NCBI GenBank assembly: GCA_023411115.1
Contig: JAEYPF010000013.1
Location: 156,008 to 220,007 of the forward strand
DNA: 64,000 nucleotides
From: Methanobacteriota archaeon
Lineage (GTDB): Archaea > Methanobacteriota > Methanobacteria > Methanobacteriales > Methanobacteriaceae
Direction: 5' to 3'
This document shows, piece after piece, positions 36,775-44,609 of this stretch. Position numbers and translations under genes: made by a program. The notes under the pieces were generated by a model, which did no database searches, had not been told where the DNA came from, and saw nothing but the letters and a program-made list of their open reading frames with translations. The first letter of the stretch is position 1, and each line of letters begins with the position of its first letter.

Positions 36775-37083
36775 TTATATCTTGATCATATACAATTCGT
36801 CAAGTCTTTCATCTTCCCTGCCGCGTGAACAATAAAAGGATAATTTTAAGTCGTATTTTTGATACACGCTACAATCTTGAGGGCATAAACATACTCTTTC
36901 CTCAATAGGACATTTACTTTTATCTAAAATGCAAAATAGGAGCTCTTTACTTTTTCTGGTGCAATTGGTGTAGGTTGGGCATTCATGACAGATACATTCC
37001 TTTTTTAAATCCATAATGAATTTATCTTTATCTATGCTGTTCATTTTATTCAATTCGTCCCGTAATTCGCCGATGTCCATCAT
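36775..37083 (-). CDS. DUF2769 cysteine-rich protein
   Basis: Small protein of 102 residues with about ten cysteines in the pattern CICHECPTY, FCILDKSKCP, CLCPQDCSVY and FYCSRG, matching the DUF2769 family of methanogens. It probably binds a metal or iron-sulfur cluster; no activity is known. ATG 37083 follows GGAG by five bases, which rules out the longer frame upstream. Confidence 0.75.
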   Translation of the reverse strand: MMDIGELRDELNKMNSIDKDKFIMDLKKECICHECPTYTNCTRKSKELLFCILDKSKCPIEERVCLCPQDCSVYQKYDLKLSFYCSRGREDERLDELYMIKI

Positions 37084-37216
37084 ATTAGCTCCGGATATAC
37101 ATTTAAAAATTTTAATCTTTATTATTAAATAATACTGCAAATTTAATAAAGTTATGTAATAAAATTAAAATGCTAATTTTTATATATTTTAATAAAAGGA
37201 TGGAGACTGAATTAAA

Positions 37217-37684
37217 ATGGAATGCAGCTACTTTGAAAAATTAAAGGATTACAATTATGGTGATTTGATAACTGAAACAGAATACTGGTTTATCTTACTT
37301 GCACCTGATCAAAAAAACCTTGGAACTTGTGTGGTGGCTTTAAAACGAGATAGTGGAGATTTAGCTGAATTAAACGATGATGAATGGCAGGAATTCAGTA
37401 AAATAGTAAAAAAATTAGAATCTGCACTTAAAAATGCGTTTAATTCAACCATGTTTAATTGGGGCTGTTTGATGAATTTATCCTACCTTAATAAGCCTCC
37501 TAATCCTCATGTTCACTGGCATTTTATACCACGATACAGAGAAAAAATAAACTTCGGTGGCCTTAGTTTTGAAGATCCATGTTTTGGATCCAGTACAATG
37601 AAATCTAAAGTAGGTATCCGTAAAGTTGCAGAAGATGTTCGGATGAAAATTATTAAAGAAATAAAGGACAATCTTGAAATTTAA
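37217..37684 (+). CDS. HIT-family nucleotide hydrolase/transferase
   Basis: HIT-domain protein of 155 residues with the catalytic His triad in HVHWHFIPRY (residues near 96-101). Relatives hydrolyse dinucleotide polyphosphates or nucleoside phosphoramidates. A GGAG site lies about 11 bases before the ATG. It converges with the MFS gene, 13 bases away. Confidence 0.88.
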   Translation: MECSYFEKLKDYNYGDLITETEYWFILLAPDQKNLGTCVVALKRDSGDLAELNDDEWQEFSKIVKKLESALKNAFNSTMFNWGCLMNLSYLNKPPNPHVHWHFIPRYREKINFGGLSFEDPCFGSSTMKSKVGIRKVAEDVRMKIIKEIKDNLEI

Positions 37685-37697
37685 TGAAGTGATGTGA

Positions 37698-39083
37698 TTA
37701 ATTTTTAAATGAAGCCTTATTTTTGCCCATAAAAATTAATGCGAATATCGTTACAAAACAAACTGCTGTATAAACAATGAAAGCAATGTTCAAACTTTTT
37801 AAAAATGCCATATAATATTGGAATGATATCTGGACATTTCCAAGATACATTGCAAAAATCAGAATAACAACTCCCATGCTTAAAAGCTGTCCTGTAAATA
37901 CCATTGTTGAAACTGTTGCTGAAGCAGTTCCATAGATCTTTTTACTTACAGAGTTCATACTTGCATTTGTAGCTGGAGATGAAAAAAGAGCCAGTCCAGT
38001 TCCAACAAGGATTAATCCTAAAATTATGATGTAAATGGGGGTATTTTCATTTAAGAAAATAAATGAGAATAGTCCGATAGTTGTTATTGTCATCCCAATG
38101 GAAGTGATTGTACGGGTTTCAACTTTTTCAGATATTTTGCCAGCAAAAGGAGATAAAAGAGCCACGGAAAGGGGCTGTAATAGTAGGATAATCCCTGATG
38201 TATCTGGACTAAATGATTTAATGTATTGAAGGTAAAGACTCATTAAAAAAGTTAATGCACTAGTTCCAAGGTTAATCACTAAAATTGCTAGTATTGAAAT
38301 GGTAAAAAAAGTATTTTTGAAGATGGATATCCTTAAAAGAGGATATTCTAACCTATTTTCATATTTTATAAAAATCATGATTCCTGTAATTCCAGCTAAT
38401 ATTAAATATTTACCACCATTTCCCTCTGTAACTGTAGAAAATCCTTGTATAAATGTTATTACTATGAAAATGAATAGTACTGAGCCTATGAAATCGAAAT
38501 TTTCCCCTTTACATCCGGCCCAGTCTGATTTCAATTTTAATAAAAGAATTGATAGTAATAAAAGCCCAAGGGGGATACTAAAGATAAAAATGGCCCTCCA
38601 TCCAAACTGTTGAATTAAAAATCCGCCCAGTATTAGTCCACTGAAAATCCCTGTATAAACAGCAGCTACATAAATTCCATAAGCTCTTCCCCTCTCTCTT
38701 TCATGGAAAACTGAAGAAATAAGGGCCACTCCCGTTCCAAAAATCATCGAACAGCCAAGACCCTGTAAAAATACAAATATGAGAAGTAAAATGCCTGAAG
38801 AAGACATTGCAGCTAGAAATGAAGCAAATGTAAAGATTCCAACGCCGCACATAAAAATTTTTTTTCTACCGTGTATATCCGCTAATCTTCCAAAGGGGAG
38901 AATTAGTGCAGCGTTTGCTAAAATAAATGCAGTTGGGATCCAGCTTAATAGAATTGCATTTAAAGCAAATTCAGCCCCAATTGATGGAAGAGCAATATTA
39001 AGCGAAGTTCCCATAAATGGTACGAGGAATGATCCAAGCGCTACAGTGATTAAAACGATATTTTTTAGTTTGTTATCTTTCAT
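37698..39083 (-). CDS. MFS drug-exporter-like transporter (DHA2 type)
   Basis: Membrane transporter of 461 residues with about 14 hydrophobic helices. The MFS loop motif LPFGRLADIHGRKKIF and the antiporter motif region GIFSGLILGGFLIQQFGWRAIF identify a DHA2/EmrB-like proton antiporter. The substrate is unknown. The upstream region (39084-39424) is AT-rich and shared with the GerW-like gene in divergent orientation. Confidence 0.88.
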   Translation of the reverse strand: MKDNKLKNIVLITVALGSFLVPFMGTSLNIALPSIGAEFALNAILLSWIPTAFILANAALILPFGRLADIHGRKKIFMCGVGIFTFASFLAAMSSSGILLLIFVFLQGLGCSMIFGTGVALISSVFHERERGRAYGIYVAAVYTGIFSGLILGGFLIQQFGWRAIFIFSIPLGLLLLSILLLKLKSDWAGCKGENFDFIGSVLFIFIVITFIQGFSTVTEGNGGKYLILAGITGIMIFIKYENRLEYPLLRISIFKNTFFTISILAILVINLGTSALTFLMSLYLQYIKSFSPDTSGIILLLQPLSVALLSPFAGKISEKVETRTITSIGMTITTIGLFSFIFLNENTPIYIIILGLILVGTGLALFSSPATNASMNSVSKKIYGTASATVSTMVFTGQLLSMGVVILIFAMYLGNVQISFQYYMAFLKSLNIAFIVYTAVCFVTIFALIFMGKNKASFKN

Positions 39084-39424
39084 TTTAGTTCCAACATTTA
39101 ATCATTACTAACTTTGTATCTATATTTAAAAGACTTACTTTGCATCATAATTAAGTCTAAGATAGAATTTTAAAAAATCATTGATATTCCCGTTTCTGTA
39201 ATTTAACTCAATTTTGTTTTTTTATAGTAGATTTGCTGTTAATTATTTGATCAGTACTTTTGAGGATATTAATCATTAAAACTTCATTGACTAACATTAT
39301 AAATCAATTAATAAAAGCATATTTTGTATTTTGAACTTTTTTATTGGTGTGAATAGTGGACATTTAGGACATTTAGTATTACTAAATTATAAATAGTTAT
39401 GATTACATATTAGAAATAGAATAA
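39084..39424. promoter_or_regulatory. Divergent promoter region between the MFS and GerW-like genes
   Basis: AT-rich spacer without a gene. On the plus strand AAATTATAAATAG (39387-39399) is a good TATA box for the GerW-like gene, predicting a transcript start near 39413-39420, just before the hairpin array. Confidence 0.45.
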
Positions 39425-39525
39425 TTTTGGGAGGTTAAAGGAAAATGCTTTGCATTTTCCTGAACCCCAAAACGAAGCCTACAAAAATCTTCGATTTTTG
39501 TGGTGTGCAAAAATTCAACGAATTT
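39425..39525 (+). promoter_or_regulatory. Triloop hairpin array in the leader of the GerW-like gene
   Basis: Three hairpins in a row. The first (39425-39472) has a 9-bp core (GGAAAATGC with GCATTTTCC, loop TTT) and outer helices GGTT/AACC and TTTTGG/CCAAAA; its 5' arm holds a Shine-Dalgarno-like GGAGGT. The second (39478-39503) pairs ACAAAAATC with GATTTTTGT around loop TTC. The third (39511-39525) pairs AAATTC with GAATTT around AAC. The real GGAGGT (39543-39548) follows, then the ATG. Confidence 0.6.
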
Positions 39526-39556
39526 GAAAATTTTAATAGTTTGGAGGTATGTTTAA

Positions 39557-40060
39557 ATGGCAGAAATGGAACGAGATATGAGTGAGATGGCTGAAGTAAT
39601 TAGAACAACTGTAGATGAGTTGTTGAAAGTTTTAGCCACTGATAATGTAATAGGAGAAACAATGGAAATAGAGGACAAAGTAATAATTCCAATAACTAAA
39701 GTAGGGTTGATGTTTGGAACTGGTGCTGGAATGGGCGGCATGCGTGATAATAAAGGTAAAGGTGCAGGTGCAGGTGGTGGAGCAGGAATAATGCCAGTAT
39801 CTGTAATAGTGGCATTTAAAAACATAAAAGGCCCTGAAGGCGTTCAAGTATTATCTGTAGAAGGTATGGGTCCTCTAGCCAAAATGATGACTGATGTAGG
39901 ACACGCTGCAAAACAGATGGTGGAAAAAAGTGGAGGACCTGAAGGAGTAATGAAAAAAGGAATGAAAATGGCTAAACAAGGAAAAGAACAAATGAGTGAA
40001 GGATCGGAAGGTGAAGAAGGAGTAACACCTCGCGGCCCGGGTTCAGAACCTAGAATGTAA
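39557..40060 (+). CDS. GerW/YtfJ-family protein
   Basis: Soluble protein of 167 residues. The YtfJ core runs from ATDNVIGETMEIEDKVIIPI through a glycine-rich stretch (GTGAGMGGMRDNKG, then GAGAGGGAGIMPVSVIVAF). After it come a charged helix and a disordered tail (EGSEGEEGVTPRGPGSEPRM). In Bacillus the relative (GerW) is needed for spore germination; its biochemical role is not known. A DUF2953 gene follows, as in Bacillus ytfI-ytfJ. GGAGGT is eight bases before the ATG. Confidence 0.85.
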   Translation: MAEMERDMSEMAEVIRTTVDELLKVLATDNVIGETMEIEDKVIIPITKVGLMFGTGAGMGGMRDNKGKGAGAGGGAGIMPVSVIVAFKNIKGPEGVQVLSVEGMGPLAKMMTDVGHAAKQMVEKSGGPEGVMKKGMKMAKQGKEQMSEGSEGEEGVTPRGPGSEPRM

Positions 40061-40134
40061 TCTTTAAAAGTGAGAAAACTTCTGTTTTCGAACATTTAAA
40101 AAATAAAAAATTTTTTTAAAAGAGTGGATCACAA

Positions 40135-40746
40135 TTGGCAGACATTATTGTGGCCATCATAGTCCTTATTATTGTATTGATTATAATAGGGATTCTGGTG
40201 GTTCCTTTTCACATTTCTATGGAATTATTCAGGCAGGGCAATATTAATCAGGGTTATATACGGGTCAGATGGTGGAAAATCAAAATTATAGACCGAGAGC
40301 TTATACAGCCACCAAAAAAAGAAAAGAAACCTAAACGTAAGCTTGATGTTAATAAACTTCTTAAAACGCTTCAAGATATGCTTCCAAATATAATTCCTAA
40401 TTTTATAGAATCGATACCTTACTTTATAGATATATTGGAGTCAGTTTTAAGATCTATATCTATAGAAAGAATATCACTTATCTCTATTGTGGGATTGGGA
40501 AATGCAGCTGATACTGCTATGTTTGGCGGTTTCTTATATTCAGTAGCTGCTATCGTAAATGCGTTTCCTAAAACTTATTTTTCAGTGGAACCTGATCTCC
40601 AAAATCAGATATTAGAAGGTTCATTAACATTTAATGTGAAATTAAGGCTCCTTTGGATTGTCGCAGCGTTTTTAAAGGCTTTAACTAAAAGGCCATTTAG
40701 ATCTCTTCTTTGGGAACTCAGAAAAATGAGGGGATTATTTGTTTAA
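40135..40746 (+). CDS. DUF2953 membrane protein (YtfI-like)
   Basis: Protein of 203 residues with an N-terminal membrane helix (about 3-22), a charged linker (PPKKEKKPKRKLD) and a DUF2953-like region with the pattern GLGNAADTAMFGGFLYSVAAIVNAFP. The start is a TTG at 40135. The last bases overlap the next gene. Pairing with the YtfJ-like gene suggests the two act together, perhaps with this one as membrane anchor (inference). Confidence 0.75.
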   Translation: MADIIVAIIVLIIVLIIIGILVVPFHISMELFRQGNINQGYIRVRWWKIKIIDRELIQPPKKEKKPKRKLDVNKLLKTLQDMLPNIIPNFIESIPYFIDILESVLRSISIERISLISIVGLGNAADTAMFGGFLYSVAAIVNAFPKTYFSVEPDLQNQILEGSLTFNVKLRLLWIVAAFLKALTKRPFRSLLWELRKMRGLFV

Positions 40747-41092
40747 AATGAATCTTTTAAGCATATCAAAACAGTTCCAAAAGCTATTCAACAGTAATGG
40801 AACTGAAAAAGACATATCCTCTAAATTTAAAGAGGCTTGTGAAAAATGTAATATAGAAATGCCTAAATGGGATCGAGTAGTTGGAAAACCAGTTGAAGCG
40901 GCTGGTAAAACAATATACCCAATAATTGAAATTGTAACTATAGGAAATAGAGTGCAGAACTTTAAAGGAATAGAAATTTTCCCTATTGCCCTGGTAATTG
41001 AAGAATCAGGAGAAAAATATGCTATTTCCCTAACAGGAGAAGAAATTAATTCTGAAGAACTAATAGAGATGGTATCAAAAAGTAAAAAATAA
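40739..41092 (+). CDS. Small protein, possibly a diverged YtfJ-like domain
   Basis: Protein of 117 residues. The middle segment VVGKPVEAAGKTIYPIIEIVTIG resembles the YtfJ opening strand pattern (the core GKPVEAAGKTIYPI is the diagnostic part), but the glycine-rich part is absent. It overlaps the DUF2953 gene by 8 bases, so the three genes form one unit. Start TTG 40739 fits GAGGGG upstream; ATG 40748 is the alternative. Confidence 0.6.
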   Translation: MFKMNLLSISKQFQKLFNSNGTEKDISSKFKEACEKCNIEMPKWDRVVGKPVEAAGKTIYPIIEIVTIGNRVQNFKGIEIFPIALVIEESGEKYAISLTGEEINSEELIEMVSKSKK

Positions 41093-41115
41093 TGTTATTT
41101 GTAAATTCAATTTCA

Positions 41116-41604
41116 TTATTCTTTTTCTTCATTAAGGATTTCTGAAGAACCAAGATCTTCTTTTACTATATTTAAAACGGTTTGTGTGTACGTTCTCTGT
41201 ACATCGGGTTCTTTAAGGAGTTCTTTTATAAATGCATCAAGTTCACTTGTATCCTTAAATTTTGCTATTAATATGGCGTCAAATTCGCCAGTAACATCAT
41301 AAATACCCAGCACGTTTTTATGGTAGGCCGTTTTATTTTCCCAGTTTCTTAAAACTCCACCTTTAACTTTAACACCGATTACAGTAGTTAATTTATAGCC
41401 AACTTTAGAGTGATCTAAAAGAGGAACGAATTTTTTAATGATACCGGCTTTTGTAAATTTGTCAACCCTGTTGTGGACTGTACCCACGGAGATGTCTAAT
41501 TCACGTGAAATTTTTCTGTACGACATTCTTCCGTCTTCATTCAGTAAGTTAAGGATTTTTTTGTCTATTTCGTCTATTTTAATTGGTCCCTGATCCTCTG
41601 TCAT
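41116..41604 (-). CDS. Lrp/AsnC-family transcriptional regulator
   Basis: DNA-binding regulator of 162 residues. The N-terminal helix-turn-helix is in ISRELDISVGTVHNRVDKF, and the C-terminal RAM ligand-binding domain runs from about 75 to 150 (GVYDVTGEFDAILIAKF). The ligand is probably an amino acid but cannot be read from sequence. ATG 41604 follows GTGAT. The end converges with the GerW-like operon. Confidence 0.9.
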   Translation of the reverse strand: MTEDQGPIKIDEIDKKILNLLNEDGRMSYRKISRELDISVGTVHNRVDKFTKAGIIKKFVPLLDHSKVGYKLTTVIGVKVKGGVLRNWENKTAYHKNVLGIYDVTGEFDAILIAKFKDTSELDAFIKELLKEPDVQRTYTQTVLNIVKEDLGSSEILNEEKE

Positions 41605-41796
41605 TTTTATCACTATATTTTATTTATAAAATTATAATATTATGAACAATGTCTACATATTATGGCTTTATAATTTAAATACATTGTACATTCTTATAAT
41701 ATTATTGGTTTAATATGGATATATTACTTACTATAAAACAAAAAATATCACTAAATGTGTGTTGAAAATAGATTCAAAATCAGATTAAAATGAAAC

Positions 41797-41843
41797 CTGC
41801 AAAAATTAAAAAATTTTTGCAACTCGAAAATTAATTTTCGAGT
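41797..41843 (-). terminator. Two strong palindromes downstream of the DUF4013 gene
   Basis: A hairpin with a 10-bp stem (TGCAAAAATT and its complement, 41798-41821, four-base loop) overlaps at its end a perfect 22-bp palindrome (41822-41843, half-site ACTCGAAAATT). They lie 14 bases after the minus-strand stop at 41857, after a run of T in the transcript, and probably end transcription. Confidence 0.5.
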
Positions 41844-41856
41844 ATAAAAAAAAAAT

Positions 41857-42567
41857 TTATTTTGAAGATTCATATGCGTATTCTTGAGAGTCGTATGCCA
41901 TTTCCTGAGAACTGTATGCTAATGCTAAAGATCTTGCAAAAAGCATTATCCAGAATGGTACAACTATCAAAGGAACGACTACAAGTCCTATAAAGAGTGG
42001 GAATATCAATATTACACTTACAACTCCAACAACAAGTCCTAGAATTACCATTACGATGTACCATATGATATAGTCTGCCCATCCGATTCTGGACATAACA
42101 TCAAGAATCTCGCTAAATCTGAAAGCTGCACCTAAATCCCCATCATAATAAGCCATATGTGCTACTGCAATATATGCTACTAAACCTATTATAATGCCCA
42201 CTATAAGCTGCACCATCGATCCTGCTATTATCCCAAATATGGCAACGCTTGAAAATGTAGTCATGTTCATTACCGCTGATTGACCAAGACCAAGTATCGC
42301 TGAAATTATAAAAATTGGAATTGCATAGATTATTCCTACTATAATTAATTTAAGGCCGTCTATAAACATTTCGCCCCAATCATCGAATTCTGGAAGTTCA
42401 TCTGAGCCTGCTATAGTTGCTTTTATTATCCTGAAGAAGTAACCCCCTACAATGAATGCTGGAATAATTAAAAAACTTAGAATAGATATTATACCTAAGA
42501 TGATCACGTTTTTCCAGTCCTGTGACGGATATCTAACAGCGTCTCCAATCACGTCTCCAATATCCAT
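41857..42567 (-). CDS. DUF4013 membrane protein (copy 1)
   Basis: Integral membrane protein of 236 residues with about six helices. The N-terminus MDIGDVIGDAVRYPSQDWK and the segment GDLGAAFRFSEILDVMSRIGW are typical of DUF4013. The C-terminal tail carries a short repeat, SSQEMAYDSQEYAYESS. Function unknown. The paralogue at 42737-43387 has the same topology; the two lie on the same strand with a 170-base spacer. Confidence 0.82.
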   Translation of the reverse strand: MDIGDVIGDAVRYPSQDWKNVIILGIISILSFLIIPAFIVGGYFFRIIKATIAGSDELPEFDDWGEMFIDGLKLIIVGIIYAIPIFIISAILGLGQSAVMNMTTFSSVAIFGIIAGSMVQLIVGIIIGLVAYIAVAHMAYYDGDLGAAFRFSEILDVMSRIGWADYIIWYIVMVILGLVVGVVSVILIFPLFIGLVVVPLIVVPFWIMLFARSLALAYSSQEMAYDSQEYAYESSK

Positions 42568-42736
42568 ACTTGCACACCTCCTTTTTATTTTAAGATATTA
42601 AATGGGGATTATAAATATATTTCTATTAAATATGGTATCGAATAAACAAAAACGTTTAATAATATAGGTATATACAAAATGAATCGCTAATTTGAAAATA
42701 AAAAAGAAAAGAGGAATATTGGTGTTTCATGTAGGA

Positions 42737-43387
42737 TTATTCCATAGATGATCTGAATAATAAAGCTAGAGATCTACCTTGGAACATTGACAGATATGCC
42801 CCGCCTGCTATTAATACAAGGAAACCTATGAGAATAAACAACAATATAAACCCAATTGCACCAATAACTAGTCCAATAACAAAAGTAACCAATACTACTA
42901 CTATATACCATAGTATATAGTTACCCCATCCAATTTGGCTGATTCTATCTAATATTTCGCTGAATCTGAATGCCGCACCCAGATCACTGTCATAAAGTGC
43001 CATATTTGCTATTGCAACAACATAAATAATACCTAATATTAGAGCTACTATCAAACCTATAATGAAAAGGATCAGTGCTAATCCGGTTAATATTGCTCCT
43101 CCTGGTGAACCCAGTAAAGCTGCTACTGAAAAAATAATTAGTGGCACTAGCATATAAACAATACCTGCAACAATAATTTTTATACCGTCAATGAATAGTT
43201 CTCCAAGATTATCAAAGTCAGGTACTTCGTCTACTCCGGCTAAAGTTGATTTAATGATTCTAAGATAGTATCCGCCGCTTATAAAGTTCACGATTGGAAT
43301 TATAGATATTATAGTCAAAATAAGTATCTTTGGCCAATCACTTAAGGGATATTTAATAGAATCAGATATATTTTCTCCAATGTCCAT
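42737..43387 (-). CDS. DUF4013 membrane protein (copy 2)
   Basis: Paralogue of the neighbouring gene: 216 residues, same N-terminal pattern (MDIGENISDSIKYPLSDWP), same central motif (SDLGAAFRFSEILDRISQIGW), without the repeat-bearing tail of the first copy. GGAGGT precedes the ATG. A TATA box (TTTATATAAG, near 43446-43455, minus) lies upstream. Function unknown. Confidence 0.82.
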   Translation of the reverse strand: MDIGENISDSIKYPLSDWPKILILTIISIIPIVNFISGGYYLRIIKSTLAGVDEVPDFDNLGELFIDGIKIIVAGIVYMLVPLIIFSVAALLGSPGGAILTGLALILFIIGLIVALILGIIYVVAIANMALYDSDLGAAFRFSEILDRISQIGWGNYILWYIVVVLVTFVIGLVIGAIGFILLFILIGFLVLIAGGAYLSMFQGRSLALLFRSSME

Positions 43388-43455
43388 TTTTTTACCTCCT
43401 TTTTTTATTTTGGCTTACGCCGATCTATTATTATGAAGTTTCACTTATATAAAGG

Positions 43456-43740
43456 ATGATATTTAAACAAAATAAAAAGACTTAATAATTAAAAGGGAAA
43501 TGGTTGCTTTTTCATACTTCAATTTTCAATAAGTAAGCGTTTTATATGTTATTTACATAATGTCTTATTTAATCTGGATATAAATTGGGACAAAATTTAA
43601 CTACTATAATGCGAAATGATATTTAAGGATCTATTGAATTTTGATTAAAAAACTAAATAATGAGAATAATTGACTTTAATTGGATATTTACACTTATATG
43701 GATTGTAATTTGTTTGTTGCAGTATGGTGTGACAAGAACA
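43456..43740. other. AT-rich divergent spacer
   Basis: No gene or structured RNA is apparent. The right end has a TATA-like CACTTATATGG (43690-43700) about 50 bases before the exported-protein gene, and AGGTGA (43740-43745) is its ribosome binding site. Confidence 0.35.
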
Positions 43741-43749
43741 GGTGAATAG

Positions 43750-44442
43750 ATGAGATGGGGAATAGTTGTTATAGTTGTCTTTCTGCTTATTGGAGCTTAT
43801 ATTTATGTTTCAAGCGCAAATGGTGATATAGAACCCTTAGGGCGATTAGGACTTGTTAAATTGGCAAATCCAGATATGTATCCGGGACATCCACATTCTC
43901 AACTTTTAGCAAAATATGCAGAAGATAGAGGATCAAAATGTGCTTTAGTTGTACATTTTGCAGGAAGCTCAAACTACCGTAGCTTCCAGGAGGGAGATGT
44001 GTACATAATAGAACTTGCATTCATTGACACTCAAGGTAATGGTGCTGCAGGTAATGTAAGCATTTTAGATTCCCTTAAAGTTGCCATATTTGGCGTTCCT
44101 GACGGTAGATATAAATACAAGTCAGATGGAAAAATTTACAACACCTATGATGAAGCGATGAATCACGTCAATGAACTTGCCAGGGAACACGGCCAGGAAG
44201 GCAAGATTCCAATGGTATGGCATGGAACTGCAAGAAGCGGAAACCCTATAATAACTCAAGGATGCGGATTCCCGTTATACTTTGATATAGTAAGAAGAGA
44301 ATATGGATTACTCCCTGCTTACTATTATACAATTAAGGGAATGCTTCTACCATACTTTGATGACCCCTACAGGAATTTCGAACTGCAGCACGCTTCAGAA
44401 CTCCAGTATTATTACACACATGGAATGCTTAACTATGAATGA
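43750..44442 (+). CDS. Exported or membrane-anchored protein of unknown function
   Basis: Protein of 230 residues with an N-terminal hydrophobic segment (residues 4-22), a signal peptide or anchor. The outside part is rich in Tyr, Gly and His, with stretches such as NPDMYPGHPHSQLLAKYAE, MVWHGTARSGNPIITQGCGF and ELQYYYTHGMLNYE. There are two Cys (near residues 59 and 178). I do not recognise a family. A second, nearly identical copy of its last eight codons and stop lies 85 bases downstream. Confidence 0.6.
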   Translation: MRWGIVVIVVFLLIGAYIYVSSANGDIEPLGRLGLVKLANPDMYPGHPHSQLLAKYAEDRGSKCALVVHFAGSSNYRSFQEGDVYIIELAFIDTQGNGAAGNVSILDSLKVAIFGVPDGRYKYKSDGKIYNTYDEAMNHVNELAREHGQEGKIPMVWHGTARSGNPIITQGCGFPLYFDIVRREYGLLPAYYYTIKGMLLPYFDDPYRNFELQHASELQYYYTHGMLNYE

Positions 44443-44529
44443 ATTATGTATTAATTATTTTTTGGAGTTTTATCATTAACTGAATTAGATTTAATGGATA
44501 ACGCATGGAATGCTTAATTATGAATGATT
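44416..44529 (+). repeat. Direct repeat of the 3' end of the exported-protein gene
   Basis: Positions 44416-44444 and 44501-44529 are almost identical over about 29 bases (core CATGGAATGCTTAA then TATGAATGA). The first copy encodes the last residues THGMLNYE and the stop. The second encodes the same peptide but is outside any gene. Confidence 0.75.
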
Positions 44530-44609
44530 GGATTTATTCATTTTTAAGCTTAGAACCTTTTTTAATTTAAAAAAATAGAAAATAATCTCTTTTAGATAGC
44601 TGGATGTAT

